Assembly: GCA_964249735.1 (NCBI GenBank)
Contig: CAXUDP010000015.1
Span: forward strand, 1-57,981
Length of the DNA: 57,981 nucleotides
Source of the DNA: Lichenicola sp964249735
GTDB lineage: Bacteria; Pseudomonadota; Alphaproteobacteria; Acetobacterales; Acetobacteraceae
Direction of reading: 5' to 3'
The translations under genes were made by a program, and so were the position numbers. The first letter of the stretch is position 1; each line of letters starts with the position of its first letter. This document shows positions 51,041 to 57,981 of the stretch, piece by piece. The notes under the pieces are model-generated. The model did no database searches. It was not told the DNA's origin and saw nothing but the letters and a program-made list of their open reading frames with translations.

Positions 51041-51389
51041 CAACTCCTTAGGCTCTTATACTATGTAAACTAGATGGGCTTGGAAGGCGTCCAAACGAAG
51101 GCGCGACCATGGCAGCGGCATGTCCGCCGCCAAACGTGATCGCCATCCTTCCATAGATGGACCACCCGGTCCTCGTGATCCGTGAGGAACTGTATCGCAG
51201 CGATACGCCCGGAGACGTCGCCCCGGCGGCGTCGATCCGGAACCCCCTGCGCAGCTCCTCCTGCCTGCCGATCCGCTTGGACAGCCTGCATTTCCCGTTC
51301 TACGTGAGGCAGATACGAAGCGCCGGACATGATCCGTGCGAGGTGCTGGCAGTGGATGGTCGCTGCATGGGCGGTGCGAAGGAAAGCCG
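51041..51389. other. Divergent promoter region with a weak small frame
   Basis: This 349-bp region lies between the Gly/Tyr-rich gene and the TetR gene, which diverge. An 86-codon minus-strand frame (51070-51330, ending VFWTPSKPI-like) has no ribosome binding site and is doubtful. Around 51055-51075 the DNA is AT-rich (TCTTATACTATGTAAAC), a likely promoter area for the Gly/Tyr-rich gene. Confidence 0.4.
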
Positions 51390-52082
51390 TTGGCGAGACA
51401 AACCAAGGAGCGCGCGGAGCAGACGCGCGAACGGATCGTCGACGCCGCCGAGCAGGTGTTCTACCAGCGCGGCGTTTCCCGTGCCTCGCTGGAGGAGATC
51501 GCACGCGAGGCCGGCGTCACGCGCGGCGCGGTGTATTGGCACTTCGCCGACAAGGTCGAACTGTTCATCGCGGTCGAGAACCGGGCCAGGCAGCCGTACG
51601 AGCAGATGCGCGCGGCACTCAGGTCGAGCGTGCCACGGGCCGGCAACGCCCTAGAGGCCATGCAGGCGCTGGAAACCAGCATCGTCGACGCGTTCGAGCG
51701 CATCCAGTCCGACGAGCTGGCGCGGGTGCGGCTCACCGTCATGCTGCTGCGCTGCGACTACGTGGACGAGATGGCGCCGGCGCTGGACCGGCAGACGGCG
51801 ATCACCCGGTCGTTCTTCAACGAGCTGCAGCACTACTTCAACGCCGTGATCCCGCCTCCCGCGCCGGGATCGGACTGGCAGCCGGAGGCGGCTGCCCAGG
51901 TGCTGCAGGTCGTGGTGCACGGCTCGTTCATGCGCTGGCTGCGCTCGCCGGACGAGTTCCCAATCGGCAAGGGCGTGGTCGCGATCAGGGCCTTCATCGA
52001 CGCCTTGCGCAAGGCCTGGGTGCCATCGATCCCGATGGAACGGGACATGGCTCCGGCTGCACTCCCTTCCCCTGCACGTTGA
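51390..52082 (+). CDS. TetR/AcrR-family transcriptional repressor
   Basis: This 230-aa regulator has an N-terminal DNA-binding domain (TRERIVDAAEQVFYQRG, then the helix-turn-helix SLEEIAREAGVTRGAVYWHFADK) and a helical ligand-binding C-terminal part typical of AcrR, TtgR and similar efflux regulators. TTG 51390 is chosen because GAAGGAAAGCCG provides the ribosome binding site and matches the family N-terminus (RQTKERAEQTR). A palindromic operator lies one base after its stop, and an outer-membrane efflux channel gene follows, so it probably represses that efflux gene and responds to a drug-like ligand. Confidence 0.88.
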   Translation: MARQTKERAEQTRERIVDAAEQVFYQRGVSRASLEEIAREAGVTRGAVYWHFADKVELFIAVENRARQPYEQMRAALRSSVPRAGNALEAMQALETSIVDAFERIQSDELARVRLTVMLLRCDYVDEMAPALDRQTAITRSFFNELQHYFNAVIPPPAPGSDWQPEAAAQVLQVVVHGSFMRWLRSPDEFPIGKGVVAIRAFIDALRKAWVPSIPMERDMAPAALPSPAR

Positions 52083-52103
52083 CATACGTGCTGGAACGTA
52101 TGT
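52082..52103. promoter_or_regulatory. Palindromic TetR/AcrR-type operator
   Basis: ACATACGT (52082-52089) and ACGTATGT (52096-52103) form a perfect 8-bp inverted repeat with a 6-bp centre. It closely resembles AcrR-family operators built on TACATACAT / ATGTATGTA. It lies immediately after the TetR gene and upstream of the efflux channel gene. Confidence 0.7.
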
Positions 52104-52386
52104 ATGCGGCGCCGGCCTATCGGGGGTCGAGTTCCGGCATGAGCATTGCGCTGACCGAGGCAGCTCTGCGTCGCTGCGGGCGCGGCAGCAGGCCGGACAC
52201 GCTGCCATCCTGGTCGGGTTCCTGCCGGTGCCGGGTTCCCTCTTGCTGATCGCGCCAATTCCCAGCATCAGCACGGTGATGAACCTGGTCTCGGCGAAGC
52301 ATGTGGTTGCCCCTGACGGGCTGGCCCCTTGTCCGACGCCTTCCTTGAACCCGTCTTTCGAACCACGCGGCGGGGGACGCTGAACG
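52083..52386. other. Gap between regulator and efflux channel; no pump genes
   Basis: This 304-bp region begins with the operator palindrome. A plus-strand frame (ILVGFLPVPGSLLLIAPIPS to the stop at 52383) has no start codon with a ribosome binding site and may be a chance frame or the end of a lost gene. The periplasmic adaptor and RND pump usually found at this position are absent. Confidence 0.45.
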
Positions 52387-54015
52387 ATGCGCCCGGTGAT
52401 GAGCACGGCGGCAGGCGCCGGCCTGCTCGCCATGGCCGGCTGCACGGTCGGGCCGAACTTCAAGCCATACCATCCGCCGGTGGCCGCCAACTGGAACGAC
52501 CCGTCGGCCCGGAAGATCAGCTTCAACCCGGTCAGCCAGGCCAGCAACCCTGACCCCGCCTGGTGGAACGGCTTCGACGACCCGGTGCTGACGGATCTCA
52601 TCCGCCAGGCGATTGCCGGCAACCTGGACCTGCAGCAGGCGCTGCTGCGCGTGGTCGAGGCACGAGAGAACGTGGTCACTGCGCGCGCTGCCGGCCTGCC
52701 CACCCTGAGCGGCACCGCCAGCTACAACCGCGAGCAGTTCGGCCTGCGCGGCATCCTCCAATCGCAGGGGATCGACAACTCGTCGAGCCTGCTCGCCGGC
52801 CGGTCGGGCCTGCTCGGCGGCCAATCCGCCGCGGTCGGCCAGGGCATCGACTCCGCCCTCAACGAGGCCGAACAGCCGATCGACCTGTTCCAGTACGGGC
52901 TGAACGCGTCCTGGGAGCTCGATCTGTTCGGCCGGGTGCGCCGCTCGGTCGAGCAGGCACGTGCGACCACCGAGGCGCAGGCAGAGGCCGCCAACGACTC
53001 CCTGGTGATGCTGGAAAGCCAGGTCGGCCAGGCTTACGTGCAGCTGCGCGGCGCCCAGGCGCTCTACGCCACCCAGCAGGCCAACATCCGCGCCGGGTCG
53101 TCCACGCTTACCCTGACGCGCCGGCGCCAGGTCGGTGGGCTCGCCACCGAGCTCGACGTCGACCAGGCGCAGACCGAGCTCTACAACTACCAGCGCCAGC
53201 TTCCGGTCTATGCGACGCAGATCCAGCAGGCCGAGAACCAGCTCAGCGTGCTGACCGGCCAGGCGCCGGGTGCGCTGGACACCCTTCTGTCGCCGCCAGC
53301 GCCACTGCCGCACACCCCGGACGTGGTCGGCATCGGCATCCCCTCCACCCTGGCGCGGCGCCGTCCCGACATACGCGAGGCGGAAGCCAACCTTCATGCC
53401 GCCACGGCCAACATCGGCATCGCTGTCGCCAGCTTCTACCCGGACGTGTCCCTGACCGGCAGCCTCGGCATACGGGCGATCGACGTCAGCTACCTGACCA
53501 GCTGGGCCAGCCGGTTCTATTCGGTGGGCCCGAGCGCCTCCCTGCCGATCTTCCAGGGTGGCCGGCTGACCTCCAGCCTGCGACTCGCCCGCGCGCAGCA
53601 GAAGGCGGCGGTGCTGAGCTACCGCAGCACGGTGCTGAACGGCCTGCGCGAGGTGGAGAACGCCCTGGCATCGTATCGCAACGATCGCGATGCCCGGGAC
53701 AGGCTGACGGAGACCGTGAAGTCGGCCGAGCGCTCGTTCCAGCTGTCGCAGAACAGCTACCAGAACGGGCTGTCGGACTTCATCACCGTGCTCAACGCCG
53801 AGCAGACCCTGACCAGCGCCCGGCAGAGCCTGGACCAGATCGAGATGTCGCTGGCCGACGACGTCGTCACCCTCTACACCGCGCTCGGCGGTGGCTGGCA
53901 GCAATCCGGCACCCCGGTCACGACGCCCCCGATCGACAAGGCGCCGCCGTTCGTCCCGGCCGCCCTCGACAGCGTCGCCGCGGGCACCGCGCACACCCAG
54001 GCCGACTCGCAGTAG
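52387..54015 (+). CDS. NodT-family outer-membrane efflux lipoprotein
   Basis: This 542-aa TolC/OprM-like channel has a lipobox LAMAGC (Cys19), then CTVGPNFKPYHPP typical of NodT/OprM. Two OEP repeats follow (helical hairpins such as SWELDLFGRVRRSVEQARAT and the second starting ARRRPDIREAEANLHAATANIGIAVASFYP). Its C-terminal 35 residues are an unstructured Pro/Ala tail. ATG 52387 follows GGGGGACGCTGAACG; the exact ribosome binding site is weak. It would form the exit duct of a tripartite efflux system, but its pump and adaptor are not adjacent. Confidence 0.92.
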   Translation: MRPVMSTAAGAGLLAMAGCTVGPNFKPYHPPVAANWNDPSARKISFNPVSQASNPDPAWWNGFDDPVLTDLIRQAIAGNLDLQQALLRVVEARENVVTARAAGLPTLSGTASYNREQFGLRGILQSQGIDNSSSLLAGRSGLLGGQSAAVGQGIDSALNEAEQPIDLFQYGLNASWELDLFGRVRRSVEQARATTEAQAEAANDSLVMLESQVGQAYVQLRGAQALYATQQANIRAGSSTLTLTRRRQVGGLATELDVDQAQTELYNYQRQLPVYATQIQQAENQLSVLTGQAPGALDTLLSPPAPLPHTPDVVGIGIPSTLARRRPDIREAEANLHAATANIGIAVASFYPDVSLTGSLGIRAIDVSYLTSWASRFYSVGPSASLPIFQGGRLTSSLRLARAQQKAAVLSYRSTVLNGLREVENALASYRNDRDARDRLTETVKSAERSFQLSQNSYQNGLSDFITVLNAEQTLTSARQSLDQIEMSLADDVVTLYTALGGGWQQSGTPVTTPPIDKAPPFVPAALDSVAAGTAHTQADSQ

Positions 54016-54069
54016 GCAGCCTGCAGGCGCACCGGCGTGACGCCGCGCGGTCGGGTCCGGAAGCCCGGC

Positions 54070-54807
54070 TCATGCGCCGACGCGTGCGTCCCGGCGGGCG
54101 CCGCGCCAGATCGTCAGGATCGCGACGAACGCGATCCCGGTGAGCAGGGTCGACAACGGTAGGCCGAGATGCAGGATCCTGTTCTCGGCAAGCCAGTCGC
54201 CCATGCAGGTGCCCGCAGTGCGGGCAAGAGCCACCGCGCACCAGTATGCCGCCACACCGGTGGCGACACGGGATTTCGTGACGGCGAGCAGAAGTGCCAG
54301 CATCGATCCGAGGCCGATCGATGCGGGGCCCTGGCCAAAATGATGCGAGCAGATGTCCCCGACCACGGTCCCGAACACGCCTGCGGCGAGCATGGCCGCC
54401 CAATAGGTCAGGTTCGTCTTCGCCAGCGCCGGACTGGCTAAATCCGGTCCGGCTCGCGATCGCCGCTTCGCGCCGAGCCAGGCCAGGATCGCGATCGCCG
54501 CCGCAAGTCCTGACACGAGCAGCGGGGCCGGGACGCGAACCCGGAACGCCAGGTAGTCGGCGATGTTGGTCGCCCCGGTGCGGATGATGATGATCGCCAG
54601 CCAGTAGTACGCCTCGTGCGCCGTCGGATCCCTCGCCTCGATCCGGTAGGTGGCCGCGAACAGCAGGACGAGCACCAGCAGGCCAAATCCGAGCCCAAGG
54701 CCGCTCTCGTGGGCATAGAAATCTCCGAGGTTGGTGCCGAAGATGCTGGCGAAGGTGATGCCGAACCAGTAGCGCCGGTCGATCGCGGGAACGTGTCGGG
54801 TCTGCAT
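54070..54807 (-). CDS. COG4705-like membrane protein, paralogue B
   Basis: This 245-aa protein has about 7-8 hydrophobic helices. Four related motifs of the form G-T/A-x-x-x-D recur at helix starts (IFGTNLGDFYAH, RTGATNIADYLA, VFGTVVGDICSHH and RTAGTCMGDWLAEN), showing internal repetition. This resembles uncharacterised COG4705 membrane proteins. ATG 54807 follows AGGAGGCGGC. It starts only 9 bp after the stop of a paralogue on the same strand, so they form a two-gene operon and may be partners in one complex. Function unknown; the conserved Asp residues hint at ion binding. Confidence 0.75.
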   Translation of the reverse strand: MQTRHVPAIDRRYWFGITFASIFGTNLGDFYAHESGLGLGFGLLVLVLLFAATYRIEARDPTAHEAYYWLAIIIIRTGATNIADYLAFRVRVPAPLLVSGLAAAIAILAWLGAKRRSRAGPDLASPALAKTNLTYWAAMLAAGVFGTVVGDICSHHFGQGPASIGLGSMLALLLAVTKSRVATGVAAYWCAVALARTAGTCMGDWLAENRILHLGLPLSTLLTGIAFVAILTIWRGARRDARVGA

Positions 54808-54816
54808 GCCGCCTCC

Positions 54817-55608
54817 TCATGCGTGGCTGGTTCGGGATGCCGGCGTCCGCAGGCTCGGCGCGGCGGCGACCAGCAGCACCATGGCGCCGCCGATCGCGAG
54901 CGAGGCCATGATGCGCCCGAACGCGAAGCCGCCCTGTTCGTGCGACTTGGTCAGCGTGTCGCCTAACGTCGCGCCGAGAGGGCGGGTCAGGACGTAGGCA
55001 GCCCAGAACAGGATCGTCCGGGGCAGCCGGTGGAAACGGTGCAACAGCGCCACGACCGCGATCAGGCCGCCGAACAGCAGGGCGCCGTTCTCGAAGCCGA
55101 GTCCGAGGCCGCTGCGATCGGCGGTGAAGTCGCCCAGCGCGGTGCCCAGCGTGTTGGCGCCCAGGATCGTCAGCCAGTAGAACACCTCGTCCTGCCGCGA
55201 GGTGATGCGATCCGCTTCTATCCTGCCCGTCGTCAGGCGCCAGGCCAGCAGCACGGTAACCACCGACGCCAGCAGGAGGGCCGAGGACAGCACGTAGCCG
55301 AGACGAAGCGTACGGTCGATGAAGTCGGACGTCACCGTGCCCATCGTGGTGGTCGACACGATCGTCAGCCAGTAGGTTCCGGGGCGGTAACGGTGGACAC
55401 GCAGCTGCGTGGCCAGCGCGAGGGCGAAAAAGACCGCGAAGATCCCGGTCGCCACGGCATAGCCGAGTCCCAGGGTCGTGGAGACGGCATCCCCGCCGGT
55501 CTCGCCCAGCGTGGTCGCGCAGATCTTGACGAGCCAGAACACGAGCGTTGCCTGCGGCGCCTTGCTGGGCAGCCCAGGATCGGGATGCGGACCGGTCTGC
55601 GGGCTCAT
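54817..55608 (-). CDS. COG4705-like membrane protein, paralogue A
   Basis: This 263-aa polytopic membrane protein is the upstream member of the pair. It has the same four-fold motif (TTLGETGGDA, TTTMGTVTSDFID, ANTLGTALGDFTAD and TRPLGATLGDTLTK) with a T-x-x-G-x-x-x-x-D pattern at the start of hydrophobic helices. The 20 N-terminal residues are Pro-rich and cytosolic. ATG 55608 is used, although no good ribosome binding site is seen. Function unknown; transport of a cation or small molecule is a guess from the repeated acidic motifs. Confidence 0.75.
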   Translation of the reverse strand: MSPQTGPHPDPGLPSKAPQATLVFWLVKICATTLGETGGDAVSTTLGLGYAVATGIFAVFFALALATQLRVHRYRPGTYWLTIVSTTTMGTVTSDFIDRTLRLGYVLSSALLLASVVTVLLAWRLTTGRIEADRITSRQDEVFYWLTILGANTLGTALGDFTADRSGLGLGFENGALLFGGLIAVVALLHRFHRLPRTILFWAAYVLTRPLGATLGDTLTKSHEQGGFAFGRIMASLAIGGAMVLLVAAAPSLRTPASRTSHA

Positions 55609-55708
55609 GGCAATGGGCGGAGCCGCCCGTGACGGATCAGGCGGTCCATGGCCGTTCCCTGCCAGGTCCGATCGATCGGATGCAGGTTCCCCGCAACCGG
55701 AGGTCAGG

Positions 55709-56836
55709 TCACAATGAACCCCGGTGGCCGGGGCTGTCCTTCATGAAGGCCGCGATGTGCCGGTTCAGGAACACGGCGTCCGCCGGGCTCGCGCCGGCTC
55801 CCGCCGGATGGCCCCACAGGGAAGGGATCGGCAGCAGCGTGCAATGCGGGATGAACTGCGCCTCATATCGCGCGTCCTCCACCGGGAAGTACAGGTCGGT
55901 CGCCGACGGCATGTAGAGCACCGGCACCCGGATCGAGCGCAGCGCCGCCTGCGTGTCGCCCTTGAACGACGCGGTGTTGCCGACGTCGTTCGACTCCCAG
56001 GTCCGCATCTGCAGGATGAGGTTGTTGGCGTCTGCACCGGCGAAGAACTCGCTCGTGTAGTGCGCGACCGCCTGCGCGAACGTGGTGCCGGGCGGGTTCT
56101 CGCTGCGCCACAGCTCGCGTCGCCACCATTCCTGCCCGTACAGCCAGCCCAGCCACACCAGCGACGTCGTCGCGATCCCCTTGGCCGGCTCGGTCGTGTA
56201 GCGGCCGCCTTCGAACGCCGGGTCCTCGGTCAGGGCCGTGATCTGCCCTTCGAGCCGGACGATGCCGTGGCCATAGGTCTTCGCGGTACCCGAGGTGGCC
56301 ACGATCCGGTCCATGAAATCGGGATAGCTCACCGCCCATTGCAGCGCCTGCTGCGCGCCCATGGAGAAGCCGATCACCGCGCGCAGGTGGTGCACGTGCA
56401 GCTGCTCCACCAGCAGCCGGTGCACCGCTTGAACGTTGTCGCGGATCGTCATCGCCGGGAAGTCCGGCCCGTGCAGCGGCGCCGGCGTGTTGCTCGGCGA
56501 GGAGGAGCGGCCGTTGCCGAACAGCTCGCTCGCGACCAGGAACAGCCTGTCCGGATCCAGTGCCTTGCCCGGGCCGACCAGCCACTCGTAGCCGTGCATG
56601 TCCGCCATGTAGTGCGACGGCAGCAGCACCGCGTTGTCGCCGGCGGCATCGAGAGCGCCATAGGTGCCGTAGACGACATGCGCCTCCGGCAGCACCGCGC
56701 CGCTTTCGGTACGGAAGCCGTGGATGACGAACTCGTACTGCACCGGGCCGGCGGCCGGCTCGGCCGCATGCGCTCCCGCACCGCCTGCGATCGAGATCGC
56801 GATCCAGGCCGCGGCGACAACTGCCTTGTTCATCAT
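55709..56836 (-). CDS. Secreted alpha/beta hydrolase, homoserine acetyltransferase-like
   Basis: This 375-aa protein has a signal peptide (cleavage after AHA, about residue 23). Its alpha/beta-hydrolase fold resembles MetX, with the nucleophile elbow GFSMGAQQALQWA, the acid in SATDLYFPVED and a histidine in SLWGHPAGAG. MetX enzymes are cytosolic, so export suggests a periplasmic esterase or hydrolase rather than methionine synthesis. ATG 56836 is used (ATG 56833 and 56854 also possible). It lies about 160 bp downstream of the cupin gene on the same strand. Substrate not known. Confidence 0.85.
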   Translation of the reverse strand: MMNKAVVAAAWIAISIAGGAGAHAAEPAAGPVQYEFVIHGFRTESGAVLPEAHVVYGTYGALDAAGDNAVLLPSHYMADMHGYEWLVGPGKALDPDRLFLVASELFGNGRSSSPSNTPAPLHGPDFPAMTIRDNVQAVHRLLVEQLHVHHLRAVIGFSMGAQQALQWAVSYPDFMDRIVATSGTAKTYGHGIVRLEGQITALTEDPAFEGGRYTTEPAKGIATTSLVWLGWLYGQEWWRRELWRSENPPGTTFAQAVAHYTSEFFAGADANNLILQMRTWESNDVGNTASFKGDTQAALRSIRVPVLYMPSATDLYFPVEDARYEAQFIPHCTLLPIPSLWGHPAGAGASPADAVFLNRHIAAFMKDSPGHRGSL

Positions 56837-56997
56837 GCCGGATCGGCCTCGCATGTCGGGATCTGCTCCTGTGCGTCGACCGGACCGGCATCGTGTGGGC
56901 CGGTGCCGGAACGCAGCCTGTTCGCGTATAGACTGGCGTACGGCGGAACGCGATCCTGGACCGGCGGCATCCGCGCCACCGGCCATACCGGCAACTA

Positions 56998-57504
56998 TCA
57001 GTCGAACCGGCAGGGCCGGCTGGTCGGCGGCAGGCCGCCCATCTGCACGATCATCAGCGACACCGGCACCGTGCCCGGGTTGCGCGACAGGTGGCCGCGA
57101 TGCCCCGCCGCGTCCGGCCGTGCTCCCCCGTCCTCGCCGACCACGACGTCGCCCGGCCCGACCGCGATCCGGCTGCCGTCCATCGCCTGCACGAACCAGG
57201 TGCCGGCGAGCGGCACGATCCACTGCACCGCCGGGTTCTCGTGCCAGCCGCCGTCCCAGCCGGGCGGCTCGACGTGGACCTGCACCACGCGGGCGGCGGC
57301 CGGCTGCACGTCCTGCCATTCCGGCGTGGAGGGCGCGGACGCGCTCCGCATCACGAAGCGGTGCAGCGCACAGCGCGTCAGATGGCTCACCCCCGACGCA
57401 TCGGTCCAGTTGTCCCAGTACCCGATCTCCGGCGTCGCCGCGCCGGCGGAGCCGGCCGACAGCAACAGGCCGACCGCGATCCCGCTCAGGCCTCGGTGAG
57501 CCAT
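56998..57504 (-). CDS. Secreted cupin-domain protein
   Basis: This 168-aa protein has a signal peptide (LSGIAVGLLLSAGSAGAA, cleavage near residue 23) and one cupin fold. The first metal-binding motif can be seen in PPGWDGGWHENPAVQWIVPLAGTW and the second in VGPGDVVVGEDGG...GHRGH. Such proteins bind metal ions and act as isomerases, oxygenases or binding proteins. ATG 57504 overlaps the end of the aldo/keto reductase gene by 19 bp, so the two are cotranscribed. Function not determined. Confidence 0.75.
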   Translation of the reverse strand: MAHRGLSGIAVGLLLSAGSAGAATPEIGYWDNWTDASGVSHLTRCALHRFVMRSASAPSTPEWQDVQPAAARVVQVHVEPPGWDGGWHENPAVQWIVPLAGTWFVQAMDGSRIAVGPGDVVVGEDGGARPDAAGHRGHLSRNPGTVPVSLMIVQMGGLPPTSRPCRFD

Positions 57505-57981
57505 TGCGGATTGTGGTTGGTGCCGTCGAAGTGCAGCGTGGTCTTGTACTGCTCGGTCTGCCCGGTCATCGCCACCTGCTCGCTGCGCGCCAGCAGGGCG
57601 GCCCGGAACTCCGGGGTCGGCGGCGCATACGTCCGCACCGCCTCCAGCGCCTGGTGCAGGATGGCCATCCCGTCGATCCCGGTCACCTGTATGCTGATCG
57701 GCAGGCTCATCGGGTACTGCAGCATCTGGATTGGCGGCACCACGCCCGACTTCAGGATGAAGTTGTCGCCGAACGCCTTCATGCCGATGATCCCGGTGCC
57801 GCGCGCCACCGCCATCGGCACCACCGTCTTCTCGAAACTGTCGTAGTGCGCGTCCATCACGTTGAGCGGCATCTGCACGGTGTCGAAGTGGAAGTTGTGC
57901 CGGTCGGCGGTCTCGAACATGGACGCGTGGATCGCCGGGCTCTTGTGCCCGGTGAAGCCGATGTAGCGCAGCTTGCCCTGC
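57486..57981 (-). CDS. Aldo/keto reductase family protein, 5' end outside window
   Basis: This is the C-terminal 164 residues of an aldo/keto reductase running off the right edge. Visible family features are GKLRYIGFTGHKSPAIH (the G-x-S/T-G-H end of beta-6), FDTVQMPLNVMDAHYDSFEK, and VVPMAVARGTGIIGMKAFGDN, followed by a tail typical of the YdjG/Tas-like group. It reduces carbonyl substrates with NADPH. The catalytic Tyr and Lys lie outside the window. It overlaps the secreted cupin gene. Confidence 0.85.
   Translation of the reverse strand, partial: QGKLRYIGFTGHKSPAIHASMFETADRHNFHFDTVQMPLNVMDAHYDSFEKTVVPMAVARGTGIIGMKAFGDNFILKSGVVPPIQMLQYPMSLPISIQVTGIDGMAILHQALEAVRTYAPPTPEFRAALLARSEQVAMTGQTEQYKTTLHFDGTNHNPQWLTEA

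Noticed and set aside
51070..51330. 86-codon minus-strand frame as a small gene
   Set aside because: No ribosome binding site, no recognisable family, and it lies in the promoter region between divergent genes.
52104..52386. Plus-strand frame ending at 52383 as an RND pump or MFS remnant
   Set aside because: The hydrophobic stretch has no family signature that I can recognise and no start; too short to assign.
52117..53994. Minus-strand open frame of 625 codons opposite the efflux channel
   Set aside because: Shadow frame; the plus-strand NodT protein is unmistakable.

Overview
This 58 kb window is GC-rich throughout and looks like chromosomal DNA of an alphaproteobacterium, most likely an Acetobacteraceae-type organism. 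That placement is an inference from codon use, gene content and one exact match to an alphaproteobacterial EcfG-type stress promoter. Genes are densely packed, with many ATGA or GTGA start/stop overlaps. Two 100-N scaffold gaps (22587-22686 and 46285-46384) are each flanked by an identical 55-bp copy. Both are best read as assembler joins, and collapsing the first one restores an intact cytochrome b561 gene.

Layout. 1-54: 3' part of an elongator tRNA-Met. 0.2-6.3 kb: surface-glycan genes (two GT4 glycosyltransferases, a Wzx-like flippase, a radical SAM/SPASM enzyme and a DXD sugar transferase). 6.4-9.3 kb: an inositol-lipid type operon (inositol-3-phosphate synthase, cytidylyltransferase, CDP-alcohol phosphotransferase). 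It converges on a minus-strand run (9.3-15.7 kb) of fatty acid hydroxylase, two polytopic membrane proteins, LptF and LptG. 16-19.6 kb: small secreted or hypothetical genes, a DUF2171 protein and a sugar-nucleotide epimerase. 19.6-26.3 kb: a UvsE endonuclease coupled to a DHH phosphoesterase, an orphan TagF, cytochrome b561, and GT2 and GT1 glycosyltransferases. 26.4-30.0 kb: an AT-rich island with a small secreted protein gene, then a large propeller-GGDEF diguanylate cyclase.

30.1-36.2 kb holds a compact phosphonate biosynthesis locus. A PEP mutase fused to a nucleotidyltransferase, a lipoprotein and phosphonopyruvate decarboxylase face a divergent cytidylyltransferase, a phytanoyl-CoA-type dioxygenase and MlaA. 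36.3-39.2 kb: two stress/envelope proteins behind an EcfG-type promoter, and a spore photoproduct lyase-like radical SAM protein. 39.3-48.9 kb: housekeeping genes (class I aldolase, FolD, threonine aldolase, GST, M20 peptidase, SecB, LapA, PyrF), a frameshifted AAC(6')-like gene, a broken trpF and an IS5-type transposase scrap. 48.9-50.6 kb: a microbial rhodopsin with a DTT motif and its Brp/Blh retinal-forming oxygenase. 50.7-57.98 kb: a Gly/Tyr-rich secreted protein, a TetR regulator with an adjacent palindromic operator, a lone outer-membrane efflux channel, tandem COG4705-like membrane proteins, a secreted alpha/beta hydrolase, a secreted cupin and a truncated aldo/keto reductase.

Together these genes describe an aerobic, light- and UV-exposed bacterium with an elaborate cell surface. 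Rhodopsin plus retinal synthesis, UvsE, an SPL-like enzyme and general-stress proteins fit that niche. The two most interesting systems are the inositol-lipid/LptFG region and the phosphonate locus. Both appear built to make CDP- or CMP-activated polar groups for the envelope, but neither is proven by sequence alone.
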